The notes below the pieces were generated by a model. It worked only from the letters and a program-made list of their open reading frames with translations, was not told where the DNA came from and made no database searches. Positions 1 through 11,373 of a stretch of 64,000 bases of DNA are shown here, piece after piece; position 1 is the first letter of the stretch, and every line of letters begins with the position of its first letter. The translations under genes and the position numbers were made by a program. This DNA is from Epiperipatus broadwayi (lineage: Eukaryota; Onychophora; Udeonychophora; Euonychophora; Peripatidae), in assembly GCA_028023455.1 (NCBI GenBank), contig JAQFVV010012395.1, forward strand, positions 8,110,498-8,174,497, given 5' to 3'.

Positions 1-479
1 AAAAATCATATTATTTTATTCCAATAAGTTTCTTGACATAATCTCACAAATGTTTTTAAAACCAAGTTGCAAAAAAAAAACAAAACAAAAAAAAACAAAC
101 AAACCTGCCAGTTCTCTGGAAAACTGCACTTTTTTTCATGAATAATATAGTAATTTTTTAAAACTTTTCTGACTGTCTGGAGGGTATTGAAACTCTTCAG
201 ATTTTTTTAATATTAATAAATTAATAATAGGTAAATACAATTTTATTAACTTTTTTTTTTGAAAGAAATTATGCTAATATCAGTTAAGAAAGTGTAGAAG
301 AATGATATAAAGTGGCAAAACTACCACATTATTACTAAAGTTAGGTTACAATAAGTAATGGAACTGTAGTAAAATGGGTTTGTTAAGTCCAGTTACATAT
401 TATTATTATTTATGATACAATTTAAGTTATAACATCTCACATAGAGAATAAATATTATATTAATATATTAGTGGAACTC

Positions 480-2123
480 ATTTATTGAAATTAATACCCA
501 GTAATACTATCTTACTGACCTAAATATTTTGTTAGGATCAACGAATATTAAAAGAAGTTTAGTAATATGTATGACTACACAGAAATGATTGAAACCAATA
601 TACCAGTTTAGTAGAGAAACCTATTTTATGTAATTTATGAAGTAAAACACTGTGATCAACTTTATAAAAGGCTTTTGACAAATCAAAATAAATAATATCT
701 AGTCTTTGATGATCCTCAATTGCATGAGCTATAGGATCATAAATCGTCAGTAGATTACTATCAATTGATCTATTAGGACTAAAACCATGTTGAGAAGAAA
801 TTATCTTACCCACATCTGAAATAATTTTATTATAAACACACCTCTCAAAAATTCGTGCAATGGTATGCAAAACAGAAATCGGTCTATAATTAGAAACACA
901 ATCTCGATCACCATTTTTGAAGATTGGAATCATTTTAGCACATTTCAAAACACTAGGAAAAGTACAAGAGTTAAGATACAGATTAAAAATAAAGGCAAGA
1001 GATACTGCAATAAATCCAGCTAGCCCCTTATAAATAAAAGAAGGAATATTATCATATCCTAAACTAGAGTGAGTCTTAAGCCTCCTAATAGCTATAATAT
1101 TTTCCATAGAGATATGATCAATTGTATATTTAGCACTAGACAAATTGCCAGGAAATATAATTTTAAAATCAATCCCATGTTGTGAAGAATATAACTCTGC
1201 AAAATGTTTAGAAAAATCATCTGCATTTAAGAACCATGAGTTGTATGAACCTTTTTTTTACCCAAGCCTGAATTATTAACAAAATTCCAGAATTCTCTAG
1301 CATTAAAAGAAATATTAATTTTAATTTTTTTTATATACTCTTGTAAATCTCATTTATAGATATATTTAGCCAATCTTCTAAAATTAATAAAGTTATTATA
1401 ATAAATTATATTCTGTGTCTTAAAATAAAGTTTATGATGATAAGATTTCCTTTTAAGATTATATGAAAACCAAAGAGGATAATCTTTGTTAAAAGACAAT
1501 TTATTAGGAATATATACATCAATAAAACCATTAAAAATTCTCAAAAAATAATTCAAGCAAAAATTCACATCATTAATTGAGTACATATTATTCCAATCAA
1601 CTTCAGAAATTCTTCTACAAAGATCAACATAATTGCTTCTCCCATAATCCCTTTTCACAACATTAGAACAAGTAATTTTAGAATAACACATCATAATATA
1701 AAATTCTATAGGTGGATGATGAGCATCAATTGGAAAAGTAACAGAGACAAAGTGAAAATTACTAACTATTGATACATTACACAGAACACAATTTAAAGTA
1801 CGCTGAGAATTATTAACAACAGGGTTATATTGTTGAAGCCCAAAAATTTGCAAAATCTAAGCATTCCTTAAAGCTTTCTGAGATAATAAAGAATAATGTA
1901 TAATATTCTTACCCTTAAATAAATCAGACATATTCAAATCATTCACAATGATAATATTATATCTAATCAAAAAATCTTCAAGTGCTGTCAAGAAGTAATC
2001 AAGCTCTAAAAGTGAGATATTAGGTTTAAAATAAATATTTCCCAGTATATATTTAAAATTATGATCTATATAAATTTCACACCATGTAGATTCACATATA
2101 GAAGACGTAAAACATAGATCCCT
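480..2123 (-). mobile_element. CR1/L2/Jockey-group LINE, ORF2 distal part (EN end and RT), decayed
   Basis: Read on the minus strand, this continues the LINE that starts near 10500 and is interrupted by the LTR element at 2124-9473. From 2123 down, the frame gives the rest of an APE-type endonuclease (YFKPN, IIIVNDLN in place of GDFN, QRTLNCVLCN). A TAG stop falls near 1858, then an open segment runs 1853-1350. The RT start is at 1143-559: KMIPIFKNGD, NYRPISVL, SSQHGFSPNRS and FDLSKAFYKVDH, the RT block A with D kept. Past 559 the frame breaks, with only degraded RT traces before about 480 and no YADD box. The element carries stops and is dead. The exact clade within the CR1/L2/Jockey group is not resolved. 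Confidence 0.75.
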
Positions 2124-4073
2124 ATTATAACGAGACGATCCTTTTCAAGACTCGAGGAAGTTGCATCTAACTATAGTCGGACCTTGAGTCTTCTTATAGA
2201 ATGCCATGGATGATGTTATTTAAAATATAATCCAATTCACTCCTCTATTAATAACCTCGTTACTCTCGGAATTCGAGCTCAGAGTAGAAATTTGCAATCG
2301 ACTCTCTTCAGGCATTTCCATAAGTATCCCATAGTAATGATAAATTTAGTATAAGCTATATATAACTTCTTTATAAATATTAAATCATTAAGTTGATTTA
2401 ACATATATATGCATGAGTATGTATATTTATAATTATTGGTTTTATAAAATGACTAAATAAAATAAACAAATGAGACCTATTTAATTTTGAAATCAAGTTT
2501 AACACATTTTAATCAGTAATAAAAAACAAAATATTATCACATAAAAACATTAAAATTTAGAATTATAATCTGTGCTTATATGCACTAATAAATTATTTAA
2601 TATTAAAAAAAAAAATGTAATCATTTACATATATATATAATTTAAAATCATGCGTATAATAAATAATACACATGATACATTATAAATCTACCTATTGTGT
2701 CATTAAAATAATTCAGTGTGTGTTGTATGTTTATATACGATAACATCCATTCACACTAGATTAATAATAGAATGTATTCTGATATTAGTTATGTATGTTT
2801 AAAAATATATTATGTTAATTGTCATGTAAGATTCAATTTGGAATATAATAAAACGTACTTCCAAATTGAAATAATTTAAAAACATTTACCTTAGTCAGCT
2901 GTCATTTCCATCAGAGTATATATCAAAACATCAATATCTAAATTTTATTAAATAAAATAAAAAAAATAAAGTGTTCATCTTATCAGTTCCCCACTTCAAT
3001 ATACGAAGTAATTTTTCTAAGTAAATATAATTATCCACAAAGGAAATAAAGTTTAAGAGTTCTTAAATTATACAATAAAGTAATCCAAGATGAGAAAGAA
3101 TGCGGTTTTATCTCCCTCCTTAGACGAAATAAAATGATGATGAATGTTGAAACATAAAGTTCATTGATCATTCTTCGAAGAGGCAATCCAGATATTCATT
3201 CTTTAAATATTTATGTAGTAAAATATTTAACATCTTCTTCAATATAATACTCCAATATTAAAACAGCTTTTTAAATGAGAATTACGGCAATTATATTTTA
3301 GGCATTGATTAAGTAGGAATAAATTTACATGTTCAGGTTTAAAACATCAGCAGAAAATTCTTGGCATAAATTGTCTAGCCGAAAAACATCTTTAAAAATT
3401 TTTGTCTTCTTAAATATATATTTTTTAAATTCATTTCGAAGACGTTGATAACGTTTATAACCTTGTTAATTACAATGATTATTTTTGTATAGTTCTTTAT
3501 AATATTCAAAGGCAGTAAATTAATTACTTGAAGCAGGTTTTAAAATATTGAATCTTCTTTTTTTTAATTTTTCTTAAATGTGTTCTAAATTCGAACACAT
3601 TTAAATTTACAAACGTAGTTCTTGCCTTGATAACTAAATAGAAGATTATTGTTATAATAATATTAGTTCATTTTTATACTGGATTAATTTCTGCAAGCAT
3701 ATCACATAATCATGCTCATGCTCTATTGTTTAAAATATACAATTTATAATGAACCACAAATGTTTATTTCCTTTGTTTCATCTGATAAAAATGTGATGTT
3801 GACTTAAGGTTTTGTCAAATGTCAAGTTTTATATTAACAAAAAAAAATACTATTAGTTAGAAACATTTTATTTATGTGTGTGTATATATAAACTAGAATT
3901 ATTCATTTTTAGAATTATTCTTTTAATACTAACTAGTTTATATATATATAGCTGATACATGAAAAGCTTAAGATAGGTGTAAGTTATTTATATCTGTTGA
4001 TTTGATATAGGCACAGTTAAATTCAAAAAGAAACACAAATTGTTTTAGGTGAGGCTCATATGGTACTCTCACA
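2124..4073 (-). repeat. 3' LTR of the 2124-9473 element
   Basis: This is a direct repeat of 7486-9473. It starts on the minus strand with TGTGAGAGTACC after the purine tract and ends at the LINE junction near 2124-2126 with decayed terminal bases. It differs from the other LTR by scattered substitutions and by a much shorter TA run (2629-2638). Confidence 0.85.
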
Positions 4074-4094
4074 TTACCCCCTCCCCCTTAAAAA
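4074..4094 (-). promoter_or_regulatory. Polypurine tract of the LTR element
   Basis: On the minus strand AAGGGGGAGGGGGTAA lies directly before the TG start of the 3' LTR, where plus-strand DNA priming is expected. It is the only G-rich run in the surroundings. Confidence 0.8.
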
Positions 4095-4326
4095 GTTCAA
4101 ATTTTATATTTACCATTAAAATTTGGACACTTAATGTGTGTCAATGTATGCATTAAATATAAAGTTGTGGAGCTTGTTTTTCTTTCCTGCTTTTATCAAC
4201 CCTTATTATTTGCTCTATTTTTTTAACCCTTTCTCTTTCTCTACATTAAATATTATTCACTTTAAACAGAGGGACAAGGAGGTTTATATATATATATATG
4301 TTAAAACGAAGATTTGCATGGGTTAA

Positions 4327-4480
4327 ATATATAAAATACATATTTTGCGGGTTCATCCGTGTTAAAAACTTTTAATATCAATATACTGACGTTTCGACTT
4401 GTGACCAAGTCGAAATGTCAGTATATTGATATTAAAAGTTTTTAACACGGATGAACCCGCAAAATATGTATTTTATATAT
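4327..4480. repeat. Near-perfect 75-bp-arm hairpin MITE
   Basis: The arms 4327-4401 and 4406-4480 are reverse complements with one clear mismatch (gacgtttcgac against gtcgaaatgtc) around a 4-base tgac loop. The element lies between the integrase tail and the purine tract of the LTR element and is flanked by TA-rich DNA. Any read-through transcript would form a long double-stranded hairpin. Confidence 0.85.
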
Positions 4481-4891
4481 ATATAGTGTTCTTTCTTTTT
4501 CTTCCCGTTTCTATTTATTTTCCTTTGATGGATTTACTGTCATGTGCATCTTTTATAGATGTCACATATATTTGTTTGGTAGTCTCCATCCTGCTTTTCT
4601 TTAAGACTTATGGACTCTTTTGAGAACTATCCAAAACCCAAGAACATCCATCATTCAGCATGGATTAACTCTTAAAACAGTTTTAGTTTTCAGGTATCCT
4701 AAGAATTAATTTTAATTGCTCAACATACCCTCATCAAAGAAAATTAATATCTCTTTTGACTTATATACATCCTTATACATATATATACCATTATACTTTT
4801 AAATGAAAACTTTTTCTCTCCTTACCTATTCCAAGTTATCTTTTCTTTCAATATTTTACTTTATACATAAGTAAAATGTGGTAAAACATTA

Positions 4892-5197
4892 TTAATTCGT
4901 TTGACGAAAATAGGGTTTTAAAGCTCTAGCATTGTAAGTGCCTTTAATATCTCCCTTTATGTTTATCCAGAATGCATTTGGACCTGTTTGCTTTATGATA
5001 GTATAAGGTCCTTCATATTGATGGTAAAACTTTTGATACTTGCTCTCTTGGGGTTTACTCATATGATGTGTTTTTATAAAAACTTGATCCCCAATTTGGA
5101 ACTTGTGTGAAGTCGTCTCCACATTTTTATTTCTTTGACTGGCCTTTTTTTTCACAAGTTGTTTATAAGCGTTTACACTATCTTTTTGTATATCCAT
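4892..5197 (-). CDS. Integrase C-terminal tail-like ORF
   Basis: This 101-codon ORF reads FQIGDQVFIKTHH, then KYQKFYHQYEGPYTIIKQ, then NARALKPYFRQ. It matches the usual C-terminal barrel of Ty3/Gypsy-type integrases (VGDxVWV..., KFxxxYEGPYxI..., ..RLKPY). The zinc-finger and catalytic parts are missing. It lies shortly before the purine tract, where pol normally ends. It is the second such tail in this element; the other ends at 5628. Confidence 0.6.
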   Translation of the reverse strand: MDIQKDSVNAYKQLVKKKASQRNKNVETTSHKFQIGDQVFIKTHHMSKPQESKYQKFYHQYEGPYTIIKQTGPNAFWINIKGDIKGTYNARALKPYFRQTN

Positions 5198-5627
5198 ATA
5201 TATGTATCCAGAAAACGCATGCGCATTGGCTTAATGCTGATTGCTATTATAGTTTAACAACATCATGCTATATAACATAAATGTTTTATTTATATATATC
5301 CTTATAAAAATATATAATTATGAACTTACATTTTATAAGTGGTGTTAACATCAGATTGCATTATCATGATGCTTAATTGATCTACCATTATTACTATCTA
5401 CTAACCATAACTTGTATTCTAATAAACCTGTATTCTTTTTTTTTCATACTTTGGTTAACTTGATACATTTTTTATTGCTATTAATATCAATTTCAATTAT
5501 TTATATACATATATACATTTATTCTCTTAAAAGAACAGCCTAATGAATTCTATCATTATCGAAAGTCCATTGTCACATCCCAAAGTCGTAATCCTTGAAG
5601 TCCTTCCTTATATATGTGCTTTACTTT

Positions 5628-6431
5628 TTAAGCACATCCATTAACATGTTCAATGAATGTGAAGGGACCTTCATAAGTATTACACAACCGGTGGAATTGT
5701 GAACCTTTCTGTCTCTTAACTTGTATTATAAATATCTTTATTATTGTCTGAAGACTTTTTATAATTTGTTTATCTTCAGGATTATGGTGATGCTTCATAC
5801 ACCATAATTTACACTTAAGACAATTAAATCTATTGCCTTCAGTCGTATCTTCTAAATTAAACTTTCTATTAAAACAACCTTCTTTTCTATTAAATATTAT
5901 CATTGATAATGATATTATCAGATGGTTGTCATACAATTTATCAACACCTTGTTGATGAAATGTTTTATATTTGTTCTGGGAGTAAAAACAAATATGATGG
6001 GATGACTCAAAATACATTTCACTGTTGTATTCATCTATTATATCTTTAGATTGTGGAGTCATCTCAAGTTTCATGAGTTCATGAGTTAACTTGTTGTTAA
6101 TACAAGAAATCTGAAGTCTTAATTTATCTAGACATTCAGTATTATCAATTGACTGTGTTTCTCTCAATTCCTGAGACTCAGAATTTAATTTATATTTCAC
6201 ATGATCCATATCCTCTTCTTTTTCTAAGATATTTGGATCAGATTCAAGCACTTTAGTAATGCTGCAATGATCTTCTACTTCATTGCTCTGCTGTATGGGA
6301 AAATGATAGTCATGACAGTTTTCTTCTGAAATATTCATTTGAACTAAGAGTGATCTGTTTTGAAAGCTATCATTATATTCACATATCTCATGCTCAGGGT
6401 AAGTTTTGGATTCTTGGCATTTTATTGCCAT
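5628..6431 (-). CDS. Unrecognised acidic ORF ending in an integrase-tail-like segment
   Basis: This 267-codon frame overlaps the end of the gag-like ORF by 10 bases in another frame, so it may follow by frameshift. Most of it is acidic and polar, with no recognised domain and a CLKCKLWCMKHH stretch near residue 200. The last 30 residues (QFHRLCNTYEGPFTFIEHVNG) resemble the small beta-barrel end of Ty3/Gypsy integrases, where a KF-x-x-x-x-EGPY-x-I pattern is usual. No catalytic DDE core is visible. Confidence 0.4.
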   Translation of the reverse strand: MAIKCQESKTYPEHEICEYNDSFQNRSLLVQMNISEENCHDYHFPIQQSNEVEDHCSITKVLESDPNILEKEEDMDHVKYKLNSESQELRETQSIDNTECLDKLRLQISCINNKLTHELMKLEMTPQSKDIIDEYNSEMYFESSHHICFYSQNKYKTFHQQGVDKLYDNHLIISLSMIIFNRKEGCFNRKFNLEDTTEGNRFNCLKCKLWCMKHHHNPEDKQIIKSLQTIIKIFIIQVKRQKGSQFHRLCNTYEGPFTFIEHVNGCA

Positions 6432-7090
6432 TCACATTTTGATGCCTTTGTATCATGAAGTCTTTCTACTTCATCGGCAGTTTGTTTCTTTTCAACAACA
6501 ACTTTGATTTCTACTTGCATCTTTTCTTTAACATTATCAATATCTTTCTTTAACTCTTCTTTTATAGAAATTATGTCTTCTTTTAATTTCTTTTCCATAT
6601 TATCCATATCAACTTTAGTTACCATATTATCGTTCATTCTAGCCATTTATCCCTTCATATCAGCATTCATTTTATTTATATCAGCATTTATATTATTCAT
6701 ATCATCTTTGGTTGCCATATTATTCATATCAGCTTTGATATTATTTATGTCAGCTTTGGTTGCCATATTATTCATATCAGCTTTGGTGACCATATCAGCT
6801 TTCATATCCATTATCATTCGGACCAATTGAGCCATATAATTATCACTTCCTTGAGGCTGTACTATTATAGCTTCAGTTACTTTTTGTGTTTGGGGTAATA
6901 TTTGATCTGTCATATGAACTTGTGAAGGATGTTCAACTTCTTCTACAGATCCCTCAGACATTAAGACTTGTAAAGACCCCTGTTCATCACTAATTGAAGT
7001 AATTTCTATTTCACTATCTTTATTACTTAAAGATTCTTCTAAACTTTTTACTTCCATTATCTTTAGCTTTTTCCAACTTCTAGTTATCAT
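6422..7090 (-). CDS. Gag-like coiled-coil ORF with one in-frame stop
   Basis: The reading frame runs from Met at 7090 to 6422, broken by a single in-frame stop at 6647-6649. After an acidic N-terminal part (SEIEITSISDEQGS) comes a repeat of about 10-11 residues, ADMNNMATKADINN and close variants, from about residue 93. It continues past the stop into NMEKKLKEDIISIKEELKKD. The pattern suggests a long helical coiled coil. Position just after the PBS argues for gag. No major homology region or zinc knuckle is visible, so the product would be gag-like only in place and coil content. Confidence 0.5.
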
Positions 7091-7424
7091 TAACTAAAAA
7101 TTTCTAATGTAATATATATAAATTACTTTCTTTTCAAAGTTATACTTTAATATATGCCATAAGATTTCATGCTATGCTTATGCCCTTACATGTAATTCTA
7201 TTTTTCCTACTTTTATAAGATGTTATTATAATATATATTAATGCCCAAACTATAATCGTATTTATTTATTTTAAAGCGACTGATTTATCTGTTTGCTACG
7301 GTTTATTTTATTTCAAGGTCTCTATTATTTATTATTCAGTGTTTCTACCAATTCAAAACATACTCATATATTTATTTATTTTTTTAAACTATGGATTTAA
7401 CCAATGGAAAACTACTGTTTCATG

Positions 7425-7466
7425 CCTTAAATATGGGCACCATGTATAATGGGATGATCCTTTTCA
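7425..7466 (-). repeat. Tandem duplicate of the PBS and LTR end
   Basis: A second, imperfect copy of the junction sits about 45 bases inside the element: gggcaccatgtataatggga followed by tgatccttttca. On the minus strand this copy gives LTR end CCCATTATACA followed by TGGTGCCC, so it preserves the likely original CA terminus that the true LTR has lost. Confidence 0.6.
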
Positions 7467-7467
7467 T

Positions 7468-7485
7468 GCCCCATGTTGGGCACCA
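7468..7485 (-). promoter_or_regulatory. Primer binding site, tRNA-Lys type
   Basis: The minus strand reads TGGTGCCCAACATGGGGC right after the LTR end. It differs at two places, both C-to-T/G-to-A type, from the known tRNA-Lys(1,2) binding site TGGCGCCCAACGTGGGGC used by several retroelements. This fixes the element's orientation and 5' LTR. Confidence 0.8.
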
Positions 7486-7986
7486 TATATAATGGGACGA
7501 TCCTTTTCAGGACTCGAGGAAGTCGCATCCAACTATAGTTGGACTTTGAGTCTTCTTATAGAATGCCATGGATGATGTTATTTAAAATATAATCCAATTC
7601 ACTCCTCTATTAATAACCTTGTTACTCTCGGAATTCGAGCTCAGAGTAGAAATTTGCAATCGACTCTCTTCAGGCATTTCGATAAGTATCCCATAGTAAT
7701 GATAAATTTAGTATAAGCTACACATAACTTCTTTATAAATATTAAATCATTAAGTTGATTTAACATATATATGTGTGAGTATGTATATTTATAATTATTG
7801 GTTTTATAAAATGACTAAATAAAATAAACAAACGAGACCTGTTTAATTTTGAAATCAAGTTTAACACATTTTAATCAGTGATAAAAAACAAAATATTATC
7901 ACATAAAAACATTAAAATTTAGAATTATAATCTGTGCTTATATACACTAATAAAATTATTTAATATTAAAAAAAAATGTAATCATT

Positions 7987-8044
<58 letters not shown>

Positions 8045-9473
8045 AAAATCATGCATATAATAAATAATACACATGATACATTATAAATCTACCTATTGTG
8101 TCATTAAAATAATTCAGTGTGTGTTGTATGTTTATATACGATAATATCCATTCACACTAGATTAATAATAGAATGTATTCTGATATTAGTTATGTATGTT
8201 TAAAAATATATTATGTTAATTGTCATGTAAGATTCAATTTGGAATATAATAAAACGTACTTCCAAATTGAAATAATTTAAAAACATTTACCTTAGTCAGC
8301 TGTCATTTCCATCAGAGTATATATCAAAACATCAATATCTAAATTTTATTAAATAAAATAAAAAAAATAAAGTGTTCATCTTATCAGTTTTCCACTTCAA
8401 TATACGAAGTAATTTTTCTAAGTAAATATCCACAAAGGAAATAAAGTTTAAGAGTTCTTAAATTATACAATAAAGTAATCCAAGACGAGAAAGAATGCGG
8501 TTTTATCTCCCTCCTTAGACAAAATAAAATGATGATGAATGTTGAAACATAAAGTTCATTGATCATCCTTCGAAGAGGCAATCCAGATATTCATTCTTTA
8601 AATATTTATGTAGTAAAATATTTAACATCTTCTTCAATATAATACTCCAATATTAAAGCAGCTTTTTAAATGAGAATTACGACAATTATATTTTAGACAT
8701 TGATTAAGTAGGAATAAATTTACATGTTCAGGTTTAAAACATCAGCAGAAAATCCTTGGCATAAATTGTCTAGCCGAAGAACATCTTTATAAATTTTTGT
8801 CTTCTTAAATATATATTTTTTAAATTCATTTCGAAGACGTTGATAATGTTTATAACCTTGTTAATTACAATGATTATTTTTGTATAGTTCTTTATAATAT
8901 TCAAAGGCAGTAAATTAATTACTTGAAGCAGGTTTTAAAATATTGAATCTTCTTTTTTTTTAATTTTTCTTAAATGTGTTCTAAATTCGAACACATTTAA
9001 ATTTACAACTTTCCTTGATAACTAAATAGAAGATTATTGTTATAACAATATTAGTTTGTTTTTATACTGGATTAATTTCTGCAAGAATATCACATAATCA
9101 TGCTCACACTCTATTGTTTAAAATATACAATTTGTAATGAACCACAAACGTTTATTTCCTTTGTTTCATCTGATAAAAATGTGATGTTGACTTAAGGTTT
9201 TGTCAAATGTCAAGTTTTATATTAACAAAAAAAAATACTATTAGTTAGAAACATTTTATTTATGTGTGTGTATATATAAACTAGAATTATTCATTTTTAG
9301 AATTATTCTTTTAATACTAACTAGTTTATATATATATATATATATATATAGCTGATACATGAAAAGCTTAAGATAGGTGTAAGTTATTTATATCTGTTGA
9401 TTCGGTATAGGCACAGTTAAATTCACAAAGAAACACAAATTGTTTTAGGTGAGGCTCATATGTTACTCTCACA
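7486..9473 (-). repeat. 5' LTR of the 2124-9473 element
   Basis: This is a direct repeat of 2124-4073 and would hold the promoter for the minus-strand element. It begins TGTGAGAG at 9473 and ends CCCATTATATA at 7486, directly against the PBS. It carries an expanded TA tract at 7990-8040 and another at 9327-9350. Confidence 0.85.
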
Positions 9474-9769
9474 CTATATAAAACATTTTTGTTGATAGCA
9501 ATAAGAGTACCACCTCCTCTAGCTGAATATTCTAAAGATCTATCCGTACATAAAATAATATACCTATTATCAAGGAAAGAACAGTCGGAAAATTGTTGAT
9601 TTAACCAAGTCTCTGTAAAAAATATCAAATCAAAATGCTCTGTTTCAAAGAATTGTTTAATTTCCACACACTTAGTTTTCATCCTTCTAACATTCATATA
9701 AAAATAAGAAAGCCCTACCATATCAAACCAAAAATAAATCAAAACAAATAAATAAATGAAATTAAGCAA
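9474..9769 (-). mobile_element. LINE endonuclease N-terminal part, truncated by the LTR insertion
   Basis: The minus-strand frame starting at 9769 gives the N-terminal half of an APE-like endonuclease of a non-LTR retrotransposon: NVRRMKTKCVEIK, DLIFFTETWLN (the conserved catalytic E in TETW), and GGGTLIAINKNVLYS. About 100 codons in, at 9473, it runs into the start of the LTR. The coding sense resumes at 2123. The endonuclease would nick the target to prime reverse transcription. The codons past 9473 are LTR read-through and not LINE. Confidence 0.75.
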
Positions 9770-9851
9770 AGAAAAATGTAAGCAAGTATAGTGAATAAAG
9801 AAAATAAGAAATTAAAGAAAATAAGAAATCAAAGAAAATAAATAAATAACA

Positions 9852-10500
9852 CTAAAGTTTTAATGAATTAGCCAAACTTCCATGAAAAAAACCAATGGAA
9901 GCACCACAAGGCCATAAATTGGAAGAGATTAAATCATTATGTTTATGAGCAGGAGCAGATATATAAAAGAAAGAAGACTTTGAATTATTCACATTAATTT
10001 CATGACACACGAGCCTAGTTCTTAAACGTTTTTTAAGAAATAATTTAATATTATATGAATTAAGACTGACTGGCATATTAGAAACAAAATATCTATTACA
10101 TTTTGTATTAATATTATTATTAATATTTTTATGAAGTTTAGAAAAACTAAACCCCCTTTCCACAGGAAAATAACGTAGTCTACCTTTTTTACCAGAAGTT
10201 AAAAAAAAACATCCCAAACCATTTCCCACATTAACTTCATTATCAAAATAATTGTTATATTTAGAGAAATACAAATAATTTGTTCTACGAGTAATAAAAC
10301 CCCTATCAGCATTTCTAGACAATTTTTTCTTCTGAAATTTGATTTAGAAAAGTCACTAGAAAAATTACTACTATACTTTTTTGGAACAGAATGTGAATAT
10401 CCATACTTCAATACATATTTTTTATCAAAAAAATTATCATAATATCCCAGTGATGAATTATTAACAGAAAAGCCAGAAAACTTGTTAAATTTTTCATCAT
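9852..10500 (-). mobile_element. Probable LINE ORF1-like region, frameshifted
   Basis: Directly upstream of the endonuclease in the same orientation is an open region in two overlapping frames (10411 to about 10320, then 10322-9852). The protein is rich in N, S, F, K and Y, with GFITRRTNYLYFSKYNN and ISAPAHKHNDLISSN. I recognise no zinc knuckle or RRM. Its place just before ORF2 suggests ORF1, but this rests on position only. A trinucleotide repeat at 10525-10638 bounds it on the right. Confidence 0.35.
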
Positions 10501-10524
10501 CATTAAGTCTAGAAAATTGTTTTT

Positions 10525-10571
<47 letters not shown>

Positions 10572-10638
10572 GATGATGATAATGATAATGATGATGATGA
10601 TGATAATAATGATGATGATAATGATGATGATGATGATA
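10525..10638. repeat. Trinucleotide microsatellite (AAT/ATG mix)
   Basis: About 12 AAT units pass into interspersed ATG/ATA units. The ORF over it, with poly-N and poly-D runs, is only repeat translation. Confidence 0.9.
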
Positions 10639-10659
10639 AAAAATTTGCATTTTTCTTTC

Positions 10660-11317
10660 TCAGTTGTCTTTGAAAAAGTCTATATTATAAAATAATTGAA
10701 ACATTGGTGTGTAGTTATATTTTTATAATAATCATATAAAAACAAGATTTAAAAAGAAGTTGGGTGTATTCATTTATATATATTCATTGGCTATTTATAT
10801 ATATATTGAGCAATGAGGAAGATATGGGCGACTTTGATCTGGGACAATTGGTGAAAGCCAGTTAAGCATAGAATGTGTATTCTGGTGATCATACATCTTT
10901 TTTTCATATGTTTATGATTACACCCTTCCACAAATGTTAAAAGTGATTAGAAACCAGTCCCTATCTTGTGTGAGCATGGTGCAGTGAAAATTACAATACA
11001 GAAATATTATTTATTAAGATGATTCATTGTTTTATAATGTATAAAGTATCTTAAAAGGAGAATTTTTTTAACGTTTGTAATAAAGAAAAGTTTATGATAA
11101 TGCATTGTAAAATGGTAGCATGTATTAATAATCCATCATTTATGATGAATAAATGGTATCTAACGATACATAGACAGCATTAGTTGTTTAAATCCTTTTC
11201 AAAATCAAAAACAATATATTTTAATGACAGTTTAGTTTATTTAGAGTATTTTAATAATGTGGATTTAAATTCAGCACAAGCTTAAAGCTATTGCATTAAT
11301 GTCTTTTCTATTTCCAG
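10660..11317. other. No gene seen
   Basis: AT-rich DNA with a short TA-rich stretch near 10780-10805. I see no coding or RNA signal here. Confidence 0.5.
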
Positions 11318-11373
11318 ATTTCATCAAACGTTATGTTTTCAACATAAAGCTCTGGAGATATCGTGTAATAAAA
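11318..11373 (+). CDS. Tentative exon upstream of the LDLa exon
   Basis: This is a 56-base stretch between a pyrimidine-rich acceptor (ctatttccag) and a strong donor (gtaagt). Read as 1+54+1 bases it gives 18 codons without a stop, including two cysteines (FHQTLCFQHKALEISCNK). The last base plus the first two bases of the next exon (15695) form a Thr codon and create an N-K-T glycosylation sequon. The phase fit with the LDLa exon is the main support. No domain is recognised, so this could be a linker or the end of an upstream module. It may also be a chance open segment, since it is short and 4.3 kb from its neighbour. Upstream exons, including any signal anchor, were not found. Confidence 0.35.

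Larger units (their letters stand above)
2124..9473 (-). mobile_element. LTR retrotransposon inserted in the LINE; gag-like and integrase-tail ORFs only
   Basis: Two direct copies of about 1.95 kb, differing at a few percent of sites, flank 3.4 kb of internal DNA. On the minus strand the 5' LTR is 7486-9473 and the 3' LTR is 2124-4073. A PBS-like 18-mer sits beside the 5' LTR and a G-rich purine tract sits beside the 3' LTR. The LTR begins TGTGAGAG. Internal ORFs look like a coiled-coil gag (7090-6422) and integrase tails (6431-5628 and 5197-4892). No protease, reverse transcriptase or RNase H was recognised in the 3.4 kb. The element is therefore probably non-autonomous or internally deleted. 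A possible 4-base target duplication (ctat) lies at the LINE junctions. Confidence 0.85.

Noticed and set aside
10482-10673. Frame rich in Asn and Asp
   Set aside because: It reads the AAT/ATG repeat and is not conserved coding sequence.
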